From Neorhizobium galegae (GTDB taxonomy: Bacteria > Pseudomonadota > Alphaproteobacteria > Rhizobiales > Rhizobiaceae), in NCBI RefSeq assembly GCF_017877135.1, contig NZ_JAGIPH010000004.1, forward strand, positions 124,001 to 188,000: DNA of 64,000 nucleotides, read 5' to 3'. The notes beneath the pieces are model-generated. The model had not been told where the DNA came from. It made no database searches and worked only from the letters and a program-made list of their open reading frames with translations. Positions 33,312-42,141 of this stretch are shown piece by piece; position 1 is the stretch's first letter, and each line of letters begins with the position of its first letter. The translations under genes were made by a program, and so were the position numbers.

Positions 33312-34283
33312 TTACGCCAGCAGGTAATCGCGCCGCACGCCGTCCAGAACCTCGGCAAAGCGTGCCTTGCGTTCCTCAAGTCTGCCATCGGGGGATAGCT
33401 GCGGTTCCGCCCGGCTTGCCTGCCACAGGGCAAGTGTTGACGGTGCCGCCAGCATCTGCTTGGCAGCGTTGCGCAGCATGGTTTTGGGGCTCGGCGAGGC
33501 CGCCGATTGCGGCTTTTCCAGCGTTGCAGTCTCGGCGGCAGCCGAAATTGTCGTGGCTCCGGCAGACTGAGCGCTATCAGGGAATTTCAGTCCCCAGAAG
33601 CGCGATTGCTTCTGCACCGCTTCGGCCCGGGTCGATACCGGTACATAGCGCGGCGCATAGGTCGCCCCCACCGTTTCTGCCCAGTCGGTCCACTTGAAGC
33701 TGTTGATGGATCGCGAGGTGCTGACAGCAATCCACGGCACGCGAAACGCATCGGCAAGGATGGCGCCATGCATGGATTCCGCCACGATCAGCTCCGACTG
33801 CGCAATTTTCGAGATCACGTCCTTGGCTTCGCCGCGCGGATCGAGATAGGTGAGGCCCGCCGGCTCACAGACATTCTGCCAGATGCCGAATTCCGCCGAT
33901 TCCCAGTGCGGGATGAAGGTTTTCTTGAACCGCTTCGGCAGGTTCTGGAATTCCGGCATGTCTGTCACCATGACCGCCGGATCGATAATGCCCATGTCCG
34001 GGGCAAGGCCGAGCTTTGCAGCCGTCAGCGGCCCGCGTACGCAGCGCACATCCCATTCGGCCGGGTTGCTGACGTCCGGCGGCGTGCCGTAACCATAACC
34101 GCTGCCGATGACCAGCTTGCGCACGCCCGTCGGCAGAAGGACCGGGTTCAAGACAGTGCCGACGCCGACCAGCAGCGTATCCGGATGGCTGTCGCGCAGG
34201 CCCGGCAGCAGGTAGTCCCACAGCCAGAGGTTCAGGTCATCACCGAAATTGCCGTGATGGGATTCCCAGAAGTAAGGCTTCAT
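33312..34283 (-). CDS. exoV: ExoV, succinoglycan ketal pyruvyltransferase
   Basis: A 323-residue polysaccharide pyruvyltransferase-family protein. The N terminus MKPYFWESHHGNFGDDLN and the segment ELIVAESMHGAILADAFRVPWIAV, with its conserved Ser-Met-His-Gly, are diagnostic. It transfers pyruvate from phosphoenolpyruvate to the terminal glucose of the repeat as a ketal, in the cytosol before export. The C-terminal 90 residues are alanine- and serine-rich and less conserved. It lies downstream of exoW with a 46-base gap. Confidence 0.87.
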   Translation of the reverse strand: MKPYFWESHHGNFGDDLNLWLWDYLLPGLRDSHPDTLLVGVGTVLNPVLLPTGVRKLVIGSGYGYGTPPDVSNPAEWDVRCVRGPLTAAKLGLAPDMGIIDPAVMVTDMPEFQNLPKRFKKTFIPHWESAEFGIWQNVCEPAGLTYLDPRGEAKDVISKIAQSELIVAESMHGAILADAFRVPWIAVSTSRSINSFKWTDWAETVGATYAPRYVPVSTRAEAVQKQSRFWGLKFPDSAQSAGATTISAAAETATLEKPQSAASPSPKTMLRNAAKQMLAAPSTLALWQASRAEPQLSPDGRLEERKARFAEVLDGVRRDYLLA

Positions 34284-34329
34284 AGTGCGGTCCTCGGGGT
34301 CCGTTGGGGAGAAAGGAGAAGGCGGGCCA

Positions 34330-35295
34330 TCAGCGGGCGCCCTTCAGTTTGCCGGTGCCAAGTTCCAGCACTGTTCTGATCAGGGCCGGATCGCGCCAGG
34401 CCCAGCGGGCAAGCGTTGAAAGATCCGGCACCTTGCGCTTGCGCACCAGTCCGGCCTGGCTCCACAGCGCCTGCCGGCGCGCGGTGTTCTTGTAGGAGGC
34501 AATCGATGCCACATCGTTGGGGCGCCGTGCAAAGCGCTGCTCCAGCCGGTCGAGCGCGACCCAGGTGTTGAACTGCTGACGCAGGAACTGTGGCGACTGG
34601 TTGTCGATGCTGTGAAAGATGTTGATGCCCCGGCCGCGTCCGGCACCGGCGTCGTCGCAGAGGACCGGGCGTTTGGCCGCCAGAATGCAGTCGCAGAAGA
34701 ACAGAACGTCTTCGGCCGCCAGCCGCAGCGCCGGATCGAACCGCACCGTCTCGAAGATCTGCCGGCCGATGACCATGCAGGACAGGTGCAGAAAGCTCCA
34801 GTTCTTCAGCATCGTGCTGGCGAGATCCGGCACTTCCAGCACCAGCGGATTTTCCATGACCGGCTGCGCGCCGGCCTCCTCGCGAAGCTTGGCCATGCCG
34901 AAGTGGTAATAAAAATCCTCGTCCGCCTGCATCGAGGCCCAATAGCAATCGGCGTCCAGGCCCGTCAGCGCCTTGTGCGCGTTCTCCAGATGCGTCGGCA
35001 GCCAGATGTCATCGGAATCCAGAAACGCGGCATAGCGGGTATCTGCGGCAATGTTGTCGAGCCCGGTGTTGCGTGCACCGCCCGGCCCGCCATTCGGCTG
35101 CTTGATCAGCGTGATCCGCGCTCGCTCATCCGCGCTCAGACCCTCCAGTTCCCGTTCGCCCGGATAGGGGGATTCGTCATCGACCACGATGATATCGAAA
35201 TCCGCATAGGTCTGCGCAAATATGGACCGCAAGGCGCGCATCAGCACGCCTGCCTCTTTCTGGTAGAACGGAATGATAACCGTGAACGTCGCCAT
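34330..35295 (-). CDS. exoW: ExoW glucosyltransferase (GT2)
   Basis: A 321-residue family 2 glycosyltransferase with the start FTVIIPFYQKEAGVLMRALRS, IIVVDDESPYPG and the metal-binding AAFLDSDDIW. In S. meliloti ExoW adds the seventh sugar (beta-1,3) and perhaps the eighth of the succinoglycan repeat. I placed the start at 35295, where AGGGC lies upstream and the family fold begins. In S. meliloti exoT precedes exoW; here 680 bases without a gene precede it. Confidence 0.87.
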   Translation of the reverse strand: MATFTVIIPFYQKEAGVLMRALRSIFAQTYADFDIIVVDDESPYPGERELEGLSADERARITLIKQPNGGPGGARNTGLDNIAADTRYAAFLDSDDIWLPTHLENAHKALTGLDADCYWASMQADEDFYYHFGMAKLREEAGAQPVMENPLVLEVPDLASTMLKNWSFLHLSCMVIGRQIFETVRFDPALRLAAEDVLFFCDCILAAKRPVLCDDAGAGRGRGINIFHSIDNQSPQFLRQQFNTWVALDRLEQRFARRPNDVASIASYKNTARRQALWSQAGLVRKRKVPDLSTLARWAWRDPALIRTVLELGTGKLKGAR

Positions 35296-35976
35296 GAAGT
35301 GCCCTGCTTTCAAAAGACATGAAGCCGCCCGGCTGTCGCCAGACTGCTTCGGTGAGCGGCAGTTCCTACGGGTGCCCCTGGCCACGACGGCCTTTGGTGG
35401 GAGCACTCGCCTGATGCATCAAGCTCTTCCCGTGCGTGGTCGGTGCGCGGAAAGCTTTTAGTTTCGAGGGGAAATTTGTCCGTTTTTTGCACTGCGGCAA
35501 GAGGCAGGCACACGAAGGCGATTTTCCCGTCGATCCGTCGCCTTAATATGTTTCATTTTCACGCATACGTGTCAATTTCGAACGGTAATGTGCTGCAAAG
35601 ATGCCGTTGCCGCCGTTTCGTAGCATTTCTGCCGTATTTCCGCCGTAATTTGCGGTGGTTTTTAAGCGTCAGAGGCGGCATTCCGTCTCTCTGTCGGAAT
35701 TATTCCGACGCCGGTGTCGAGAAATGGAACAGGGTCTATGGTGTGCCAGCCTGGAAAATTATCCTTTGATTCCAAGCATTCTGCCGCTGCACATCCGGAC
35801 TGTCGAATGGGGAACGGCCTGATCTCCAGCTGTCGGAGGTCGCGCCCATCTTGAGTTTTTGTTGCACTGCCACATTTTCCCCAACACTGAACAGCATGCT
35901 TTGGCTTCGAGGGCCGACGTCTGCTCTGGTTGAAATTCGGTTGCGGGGGAGGCGCAACCCAAGAGGGGTCAACGAT
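35296..35976. other. 681-base divergent intergenic region between exoW and exoH
   Basis: No credible gene is visible in any frame, and no remnant of exoT or exoI can be recognised, although those genes sit here in S. meliloti. The segment 35520-35720 is AT-rich. It contains a perfect palindrome, GTCGGAATTATTCCGAC (35693-35709). Several nearby copies of GCCGT occur at 35600-35655. It must hold the divergent promoters of exoWV and exoHKLAMOP. Confidence 0.6.
35693..35709. promoter_or_regulatory. Perfect 8-bp palindrome in the exoW-exoH promoter region
   Basis: GTCGGAATTATTCCGAC has two 8-base arms about a single central base. It lies in the AT-rich part of the divergent exo promoter region, 268 bases before exoH and 398 before exoW. 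It could be an operator. No regulator can be named. Confidence 0.35.
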
Positions 35977-37116
35977 ATGCCTGTGGACCAGAACATATCC
36001 TCCCGCATCAACCTGATGCGCATTCTCCTGATCAGCGGCATCGTGTTCGTGCACGTGCCGTATGATCTCGACGCAAGTCCGTTCATTGAGCCGAACGGTT
36101 TTTTTGACTGGGTGCGTGTCTTCCTGGGCGAGAGCCTGTTTCGCATCGGCGTTCCGTGCCTGAGCGCGATCTCCGGCTATCTCCTTTTCCATAAGGGCCT
36201 GGAGACATTCGACTATCGCCGTACGCTCCTGTCAAAGAGCCGCACGGTTCTCTTGCCTTTTCTTCTGTGGAACTTTGCGGCTCTGCTCTTCGTGCTGCTC
36301 ATCCAGCATTTCGGCATGGGGATCGGTTATTTTCCGGACCTGTGGGGATCCTCGTTCGGCGAGTGGCTCAACCACACGCTGGCGTTCAACGATTTTCCGG
36401 TCAATCTCCCGCTCTATTTCCTGCGCGACCTGATGGTGTGCATCCTGATTTCGCCGATCCTCGCCTTTCTCGTCCGCCGCGTGCCGACGGCGGTGCTCGG
36501 CGTGCTGTTTCTGGTGGCGGTCTTTCCGGCACTCACTTCGGGTATCGTCCTGAAGCAGTCGATTCTCTTCAGTTTCACACTGGGGATATTTTTTGCGCTC
36601 TATCGCGTCGATCTTAAACGTCTGGATCCCTATGCGCTGCCCATTGCGGCGCTGGTGCTGGCGCTTGCGGCGGTTCTGGCACTTGGCCTTTTCAACACCG
36701 GGCCGGACTATCCCGACACGCTGAACATTCTGCGTAATACGCTCGCAATCCTCGGCGCCGTCGGCTTTTGGGTGATCTCCGCACCGCTTGTTCGCACGCG
36801 GCTTGGACAGCGGATGGCCAATTCCGGCAGCCTGAGTTTCTGGACATTCTGCGCCCATTATCCGCTGCTGGTGCTGTTGTGGATGGTCTGGAACCGCCAC
36901 GCCGATGCGGCGCTCTATCCGGTTTTTTACATCGTCTCCGTCCTCATCACCTTTACCGCCCTTATCATCAGCAACCGTCTGGCCCTGCGGTACGTCCCGG
37001 GCCTGTACGAGGTTCTGACCGGCAGCAGGGGCCGTCGCAGGATCTCGTCCAGCCCTTCGAGGCAGGTCGAGACGCTTGGGAGCGGCCGCGCTGCGGCCAC
37101 GCAACAACAGAGGTAA
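35977..37116 (+). CDS. exoH: ExoH, succinoglycan succinyltransferase
   Basis: A 379-residue polytopic acyltransferase-3 family protein with about ten helices. The start SSRINLMRILLISGIVFVHV carries the conserved His. ExoH succinylates the octasaccharide; in S. meliloti this modification is needed for productive signalling and low-molecular-weight succinoglycan. The ATG at 35977 has AGAGGGG upstream. It is the first gene of the exoHKLAMOP operon and ends three bases before exoK. Confidence 0.87.
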   Translation: MPVDQNISSRINLMRILLISGIVFVHVPYDLDASPFIEPNGFFDWVRVFLGESLFRIGVPCLSAISGYLLFHKGLETFDYRRTLLSKSRTVLLPFLLWNFAALLFVLLIQHFGMGIGYFPDLWGSSFGEWLNHTLAFNDFPVNLPLYFLRDLMVCILISPILAFLVRRVPTAVLGVLFLVAVFPALTSGIVLKQSILFSFTLGIFFALYRVDLKRLDPYALPIAALVLALAAVLALGLFNTGPDYPDTLNILRNTLAILGAVGFWVISAPLVRTRLGQRMANSGSLSFWTFCAHYPLLVLLWMVWNRHADAALYPVFYIVSVLITFTALIISNRLALRYVPGLYEVLTGSRGRRRISSSPSRQVETLGSGRAAATQQQR

Positions 37117-37119
37117 AGC

Positions 37120-37908
37120 ATGTCCCCTTTCGCACACATCCGGCAGATGATCGTTCCACAGGCGCTTGCGGCCCTGGTGATGTTCGCCGCCCCGGCGGCC
37201 ATGGCGCAGACGACCGGCGCTTCTTTCGTCGAGAATTTCGACAAGCTCGATTCGACCTTCTGGTATCTGTCCGATGGCTGGAACAATGGTGCTCACCAGA
37301 ACTGCACCTGGTCGAAGGATGCCGTTACCGTCGCAAACGGCCAGTTGACGCTCGAGTTTCGCCAGAAGCAGACCGCCGACCGCGCCTATACCTGCGGCGA
37401 AATCCAGACGCGCCAGCGCTATGGCTACGGCACCTACGAGATCCGCATGAAGGCAGCGACCGGGTCGGGGCTCAACTCGGCGTTCTTCAGCTATATCGGG
37501 CCAACCGACAAGCAGCCGCATGACGAGATCGATTTCGAGGTGCTCGGCAAGAACACCAACGAAGTGCAGGTCAACCAGTATATCTCGGCCAAGGGCGGCA
37601 ATGAGAAGCTGGTGCCGGTGGCGGGCGGCGCCGACAAGGCGTTCAACACCTATGCCTTCATCTGGGAAAAGAACCGGCTGCGCTATTTTCTGAACGGCAA
37701 GCTGGTTCACGAAGTCACCAATCCGGCCAAGATCCCCACCCATCCGCAGAAGATCTTTGCCAGCCTCTGGGGCTCCGACACCTTCAAGGACTGGATGGGC
37801 ACCTTTGCCTATAACGGCCCGGTTTCCATGCAGGTGGATCGCATCGCCTTCACCGCGCTCGGCGAGAAATGCAAGTTCGAGGGCTCGGTCCTCTGCACGT
37901 TGAACTGA
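37120..37908 (+). CDS. exoK: ExoK, secreted endo-beta-glycanase (GH16)
   Basis: A 262-residue secreted family 16 glycosidase. The Sec signal peptide is cleaved near AMA-Q (after residue 29). The catalytic motif DEIDFEVLG has the nucleophile Glu136, Asp138 and acid/base Glu140. ExoK cuts nascent succinoglycan to shorter chains outside the cell. A possible disulphide pair lies near Cys62 and Cys92. It is tightly coupled to exoH. A weak hairpin follows its stop. Confidence 0.92.
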   Translation: MSPFAHIRQMIVPQALAALVMFAAPAAMAQTTGASFVENFDKLDSTFWYLSDGWNNGAHQNCTWSKDAVTVANGQLTLEFRQKQTADRAYTCGEIQTRQRYGYGTYEIRMKAATGSGLNSAFFSYIGPTDKQPHDEIDFEVLGKNTNEVQVNQYISAKGGNEKLVPVAGGADKAFNTYAFIWEKNRLRYFLNGKLVHEVTNPAKIPTHPQKIFASLWGSDTFKDWMGTFAYNGPVSMQVDRIAFTALGEKCKFEGSVLCTLN

Positions 37909-37923
37909 GCCGCGGTCGCGGCT
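37908..37923 (+). terminator. Small GC-rich hairpin between exoK and exoL
   Basis: AGCCGC pairs with GCGGCT around a GGTC loop, starting at the last base of the exoK stop codon. It is short and followed only by TTG. At most it is an attenuator or mRNA end-stabiliser inside the operon. Confidence 0.25.
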
Positions 37924-37976
37924 TTGCCACCATGGTTTGCGCCTTCGTTCAGGGCAGGAAGTAGGAGTTGGACGAC

Positions 37977-39179
37977 GTGACGTTGAACGTTCTTTATCTC
38001 GCCCACGATCTGTCCGATCCGGCGATCCGCAGACGGGTGATCATGCTGAATGCCGGCGGCGCGACGGTGACCGTCGCCGGCTTTCTGCGCGATGAAAACC
38101 GCCTGGCCGACGAACCGGGAATTCGTCTTGTCGTGCTGGGCCGGACGGCCGATGGTCGCCTTGGTCAGCGTATGGCAGCCGTCGTCAAGGCGCGCCTGTC
38201 GCTGTCGCACCTGTTGCGGGGGCTTGACCGGCCGGATGTGATCCTGGCCCGCAATCTGGAGACCCTGGCGCTGGCCGGTGCCACATCCGGCCATTTCGGC
38301 AAGGATGTGCCGGTGGTCTACGAGTGCCTCGATATTCATCGCCTGCTTCTCGATGAAGGGGTGAAGGGCAGGCTTCTTCGCGCAGCCGAAGGCTTTTTCG
38401 GGCGCAGTGCTTCGCTTCTGGTCACCAGTTCGCCCGCCTTCGTCGCCCATTATTTCAAGCCGCTGTCGCGTCTCGACCTGCCGGTCATGCTTCTCGAAAA
38501 CCAGGTTCTGGAGCTTTCGCCACAGGGCGGTACCGCGCCTGCTGCGCCGCGCCCGCCACTTGCCAATGCGCCCTGGCGCATCGGCTGGTTCGGTGCCATC
38601 CGCTGCAGGAAATCCTTCGATATCCTCAGCCGTTTTGCCTCCGCCATGAACGGCCGCGTCGAAATCGTCATTCGCGGCCGGGTCTCGCCGAAGGAATTTC
38701 CCGATTTCGAGGCGCGCGTCGCAGCGTCCCCGTATGTTTCCTTTCACGGCACCTATCGCAATCCCGAGGACCTGCAGGACATTTACAGCGATGTCCAGTT
38801 CGTCTGGGCCATCGACTTTTTCGAGGAGGGGCTGAACTCGGAATGGCTGCTACCCAACCGGCTCTATGAAGGCGCGCTGCACGGCGCTGTGCCGATTGCG
38901 CTGTCTTCCACCGAAACCGGGCGGTTTCTTGCCCGTCGCGGCCTGGGCCTTCTCTTGGCCGCCGCTGATCCCGCAGCGCTGGAAGCCTGTTTCAATGCGC
39001 TGACGGTCTCGCAATACAACAGCCTGTTCGAGAAGTTGGCCGCAACCGATCGCCAACAGTGGATCACCAGCGAGGCGGATTGCCAGGCGCTGGTGCGCCA
39101 GCTCGGTCTTCTGTGCGCCAAGGCGCCACCGCCCGCAGCTCTCTCCCTGTCGTCGCCCCTGCAATCGGAAGGATCATGA
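37977..39179 (+). CDS. exoL: ExoL glucosyltransferase
   Basis: A 400-residue protein of the ExoL/GT4-like glycosyltransferase type. The N terminus LNVLYLAHDLSDPAIRRRVIML and the donor-binding part IRCRKSFDILSRFASAMNGRVE fit. ExoL adds the third sugar (beta-1,4 glucose) of the succinoglycan repeat in S. meliloti. I chose the GTG at 37977, nine bases after GGAG. A TTG at 37968 is in frame but abuts that site. The gene ends by overlapping exoA by four bases. Confidence 0.83.
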   Translation: MTLNVLYLAHDLSDPAIRRRVIMLNAGGATVTVAGFLRDENRLADEPGIRLVVLGRTADGRLGQRMAAVVKARLSLSHLLRGLDRPDVILARNLETLALAGATSGHFGKDVPVVYECLDIHRLLLDEGVKGRLLRAAEGFFGRSASLLVTSSPAFVAHYFKPLSRLDLPVMLLENQVLELSPQGGTAPAAPRPPLANAPWRIGWFGAIRCRKSFDILSRFASAMNGRVEIVIRGRVSPKEFPDFEARVAASPYVSFHGTYRNPEDLQDIYSDVQFVWAIDFFEEGLNSEWLLPNRLYEGALHGAVPIALSSTETGRFLARRGLGLLLAAADPAALEACFNALTVSQYNSLFEKLAATDRQQWITSEADCQALVRQLGLLCAKAPPPAALSLSSPLQSEGS

Positions 39180-40177
39180 TGTCTGAGCCCGTCCTGCCCG
39201 AGATGAAAGCCCTGGTGGTGATTCCCTGTCTCAACGAGGCAGCCCATATAGAGCCGCTGCTGCGCCAGCTGAATGCCGGGCGCGGCAATCATGACATGCT
39301 GATCGTGGTCGCCGACGGCGGCAGCACCGATGGCACGCGCGCCATCGTGTCGCGTCTGACCGAGGAGATGGACGATCTGGTGCTGCTGACCAATCCCCGC
39401 CGCATCCAGAGCGTGGCGGTCAATCTGGCGGTCGCAGAATATGGAAACGGGCGCGATTATCTGATCCGCGTCGATGCCCACGGCGATTATCCCCTCGATT
39501 ACTGCCGGACCCTGTTGCAAGAGGCGGTTGATACAGGGGCCGATTCGATCGTTGTCGGCATGAAGACGGTCGGTTTCGGATCCTTCCAAAAGGCAACCGC
39601 CGTGGCGCAGAATTCCAAGCTTGGCAATGGCGGCTCGAAACACCGTGCCGGCAGCGCCGGCCACTGGATCGACCATGGCCATCACGCGCTGATGCGCATC
39701 GCGGCATTTCGCGCCGTCGGCGGCTACGACGAGAGCTTCACCCATAACGAGGATGCGGAGCTGGATTTTCGTCTGCGCAAGGCCGGTTTTCGCATCTGGA
39801 TGACCGGGCGAACCTTCATGACCTATTATCCCCGCACGCGTCCGCTTGCCCTTTTCCGTCAGTATCTTGGCTATGGGCGGGGCAGGGCGCGCAATCTGTT
39901 GAAGCATCGTTCGATCCCGAAACTGCGCCAGGCCCTGCCATTGGCCGTGATGCCGGTTGCGCTGCTTGCGCTTCTGTCCGTCGTGCATTGGCTGGCCGCC
40001 GTGCCGCTTTTCGCCTGGGCGGGTGTCTGCATCGCCTATGGTCTCTGGATCGCGGTCTCGCAGCGCAGTCCCCACGGTCCGCTGGCGGCGGTGTCGGCCA
40101 TGATCATGCATCTCGCCTGGTCCATCGGCTTCTGGCTTGAAGTTTTGCGCATTCGACCCGGAAGGGCTGCCGCATGA
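39176..40177 (+). CDS. exoA: ExoA glucosyltransferase (GT2)
   Basis: A 333-residue GT2 enzyme with C-terminal membrane helices (about residues 255-320). Motifs are LVVIPCLNEAAHIEPLL, IVVADGGSTDGT, the acceptor-region HNEDAELDFRLRKAGF and YYPRTRPLALFRQYLGYGRGRA. In S. meliloti ExoA adds the second sugar (beta-1,3 glucose on galactose). ATGATG gives two possible starts; the first overlaps the exoL stop as ATGA. It also overlaps exoM by four bases. Confidence 0.9.
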   Translation: MMSEPVLPEMKALVVIPCLNEAAHIEPLLRQLNAGRGNHDMLIVVADGGSTDGTRAIVSRLTEEMDDLVLLTNPRRIQSVAVNLAVAEYGNGRDYLIRVDAHGDYPLDYCRTLLQEAVDTGADSIVVGMKTVGFGSFQKATAVAQNSKLGNGGSKHRAGSAGHWIDHGHHALMRIAAFRAVGGYDESFTHNEDAELDFRLRKAGFRIWMTGRTFMTYYPRTRPLALFRQYLGYGRGRARNLLKHRSIPKLRQALPLAVMPVALLALLSVVHWLAAVPLFAWAGVCIAYGLWIAVSQRSPHGPLAAVSAMIMHLAWSIGFWLEVLRIRPGRAAA

Positions 40178-41109
40178 GAGACGATCGCGATCAATCCCTC
40201 GTTCATGTCGATATCGGCATCTGCACCTTCCGCCGGCCGGAGCTTGAGGAGACCTTGCTGTCGCTGTTTGCGCTGATCGTTCCGGCGGGCACTCGCGTTC
40301 GCCTGATCGTCGCCGACAATGACGCGACACCGAGTGCCGAAGAGCTGGTCGAGAGCCTGCGCCGCCGCTCGCCCTTCGACATCCAGTATGTCCACTGCCC
40401 GAAGTCCAATATCTCGATTGCTCGCAACGCCTGCCTGCACGCAAGCCATGGCGATTACCTCGCCTTCATCGATGACGACGAAACGGCCGACCCGCAATGG
40501 TTGGGCGAGCTTCTGGCGACCGCTTCGGCAACCACTGCCGATGCCGTGCTGGGGCCGGTCCGCGCGCTCTACGGCGAGGGCGCTCCGGGCTGGATGAAGA
40601 GCGGCGATTTCCATTCGACGCTGCCCGTCTGGGTCGGCGGTTCCATCCGCACGGGCTATACCTGCAATGTCCTTCTCGACATGCGCTCGCCGCGCGTGCG
40701 CGGGCGCCGCTTCGCGCTGGCGCTCGGTCAGAGCGGGGGGGAGGACACCCATTTCTTCAGCGGCGTCACCGACGACGGCGGCCTCATCGCCTTTGCGGAA
40801 AAGGCCATGCTGGTTGAACCTGTGCCACCCAAGCGGGCGCAGCTCGGCTGGCTGATGAAACGTCGGTTCCGGTCCGGCCAGACGCATGGTCGCATCCTTG
40901 CCGCGAAAACTTCGCTTGCCGGCCGTATGGTCCAGGCGGGGCTCGCCGGTCTCAAAGCGGCATTTTGCGGTGGCGCTGCCGTCGTTTCGTTCTTTTCGCC
41001 CGTGGCGCGAAACCGCTATGCGCTGCGCGCCATGCTGCATCTGGGCGCCATCAGCGGCCTCTTCGGCATGCGCGAAATCCGCCAGTATGGTTCGATGGAG
41101 GCTGCATGA
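40174..41109 (+). CDS. exoM: ExoM glucosyltransferase (GT2)
   Basis: A 311-residue GT2 enzyme. It begins VHVDIGICTFRRPELEETLLS, and the metal-binding LAFIDDDETADPQWL is near residues 105-120. ExoM adds the fourth sugar (beta-1,4 glucose) in S. meliloti and served as a model for this GT2 subgroup. Four-base overlaps at both ends couple it to exoA and exoO. The length matches the known protein (about 309). Confidence 0.9.
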   Translation: MRDDRDQSLVHVDIGICTFRRPELEETLLSLFALIVPAGTRVRLIVADNDATPSAEELVESLRRRSPFDIQYVHCPKSNISIARNACLHASHGDYLAFIDDDETADPQWLGELLATASATTADAVLGPVRALYGEGAPGWMKSGDFHSTLPVWVGGSIRTGYTCNVLLDMRSPRVRGRRFALALGQSGGEDTHFFSGVTDDGGLIAFAEKAMLVEPVPPKRAQLGWLMKRRFRSGQTHGRILAAKTSLAGRMVQAGLAGLKAAFCGGAAVVSFFSPVARNRYALRAMLHLGAISGLFGMREIRQYGSMEAA

Positions 41110-42101
41110 CAGACGAAGGCCTGAAGAGCGACCACGTGCTGCCCGAGAGCATCCCGGATGTGAGCTTTGTCATTGCCGCCTATAATGCGCGCGAAACCAT
41201 CGGGCGGGCAATCGACAGCGCGCTTGCCCAGGTGGGCGTCTCGGTCGAGGTCATCGTCGTCGATGACTGCTCGAGCGACGGCACGGCGGAACTGGTGCGC
41301 TATTATGGCGATCCGCGCGTGCGGCTGATCGAAATGGTGCGCAATGGCGGCCCGGCCGGAGCCCGCAACACGGGGTTTACGGCGGCCAGTGGCCGGTGGA
41401 TTGCGGTTCTCGATTCCGACGACGAGGTCAAGAATGACCGATCGGCAGCAATGATTGCCTGCGCAAGCCGCCTGGAAGCGGAGATCGTCGTCGATAATCT
41501 CGACGTGGTGAAACCGGGCGAGCCGGCCGTGACCATGTTTACGCAACGCGATCTGCAGCATCGCCCCTCGCTGACGCTTGCCGAATTCATCGAATCCAAC
41601 GTCATCTTCCGGTCCACTTTCAATTTCGGCTACATGAAGCCGATGTTTCTGCGGGATTTTCTTGTGCGCACCGGTTTGCGCTTCGACGAGCGCCTGCGCA
41701 TCGGCGAGGATTATCTGCTGCTGGCCTCGGCGCTCGCAAGCGGCGGTCGCTGCGCGGTCGAACCGAGTGTCGGCTATGTCTACCATATCCGCGAGGGCTC
41801 GATCTCGCGGGTGCTCGAGCCGCAGCATGTCCGCGCCATGATCGATGCGGACAAGGGTTTTGTCGAAGCCTATGCGCTGGATGCCAAGGCGCGACGGGCA
41901 CAGGAACGCCGCAGCCGCAGCCTCATTGAAGCGGGCGCTTTTCTGTCGCTGGTGTCGCACATCAAGCACCGCTCGCTCCCCGGTTGCCTGAAGGTCGCCA
42001 TTGCCCATCCCGGCGCCCTGCGCCATCTCAAAATGCCGATTGCGGCGCGTCTGCGCCGTCTCATCGGTTCCGCCACACGTCCTGCCAAGGCGTCATCCTG
42101 A
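41106..42101 (+). CDS. exoO: ExoO glucosyltransferase (GT2)
   Basis: A 331-residue GT2 enzyme with VSFVIAAYNARETIGRAIDSAL, VIVVDDCSSDGT and AVLDSDDEV. ExoO adds the fifth sugar (beta-1,6 glucose) of the succinoglycan repeat. It resembles ExoU of the same locus closely in layout, including the middle GFLKP/GYMKPMFLRDF and LRIGEDY segments, suggesting an old duplication. The ATG overlaps the exoM stop. exoN, which follows in S. meliloti, is absent; exoP comes next after 40 bases. Confidence 0.9.
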   Translation: MTDEGLKSDHVLPESIPDVSFVIAAYNARETIGRAIDSALAQVGVSVEVIVVDDCSSDGTAELVRYYGDPRVRLIEMVRNGGPAGARNTGFTAASGRWIAVLDSDDEVKNDRSAAMIACASRLEAEIVVDNLDVVKPGEPAVTMFTQRDLQHRPSLTLAEFIESNVIFRSTFNFGYMKPMFLRDFLVRTGLRFDERLRIGEDYLLLASALASGGRCAVEPSVGYVYHIREGSISRVLEPQHVRAMIDADKGFVEAYALDAKARRAQERRSRSLIEAGAFLSLVSHIKHRSLPGCLKVAIAHPGALRHLKMPIAARLRRLIGSATRPAKASS

Positions 42102-42141
42102 TTATCTCCCTCGCGTCGAGGGACGCCAAAGGATCTTTCTG

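Noticed and set aside
36232..37743. A 503-residue minus-strand open frame opposite exoH and exoK
   Set aside because: It spans two real genes, exoK having an intact GH16 active site and signal peptide; the translation is Arg/Gln-rich and not protein-like.
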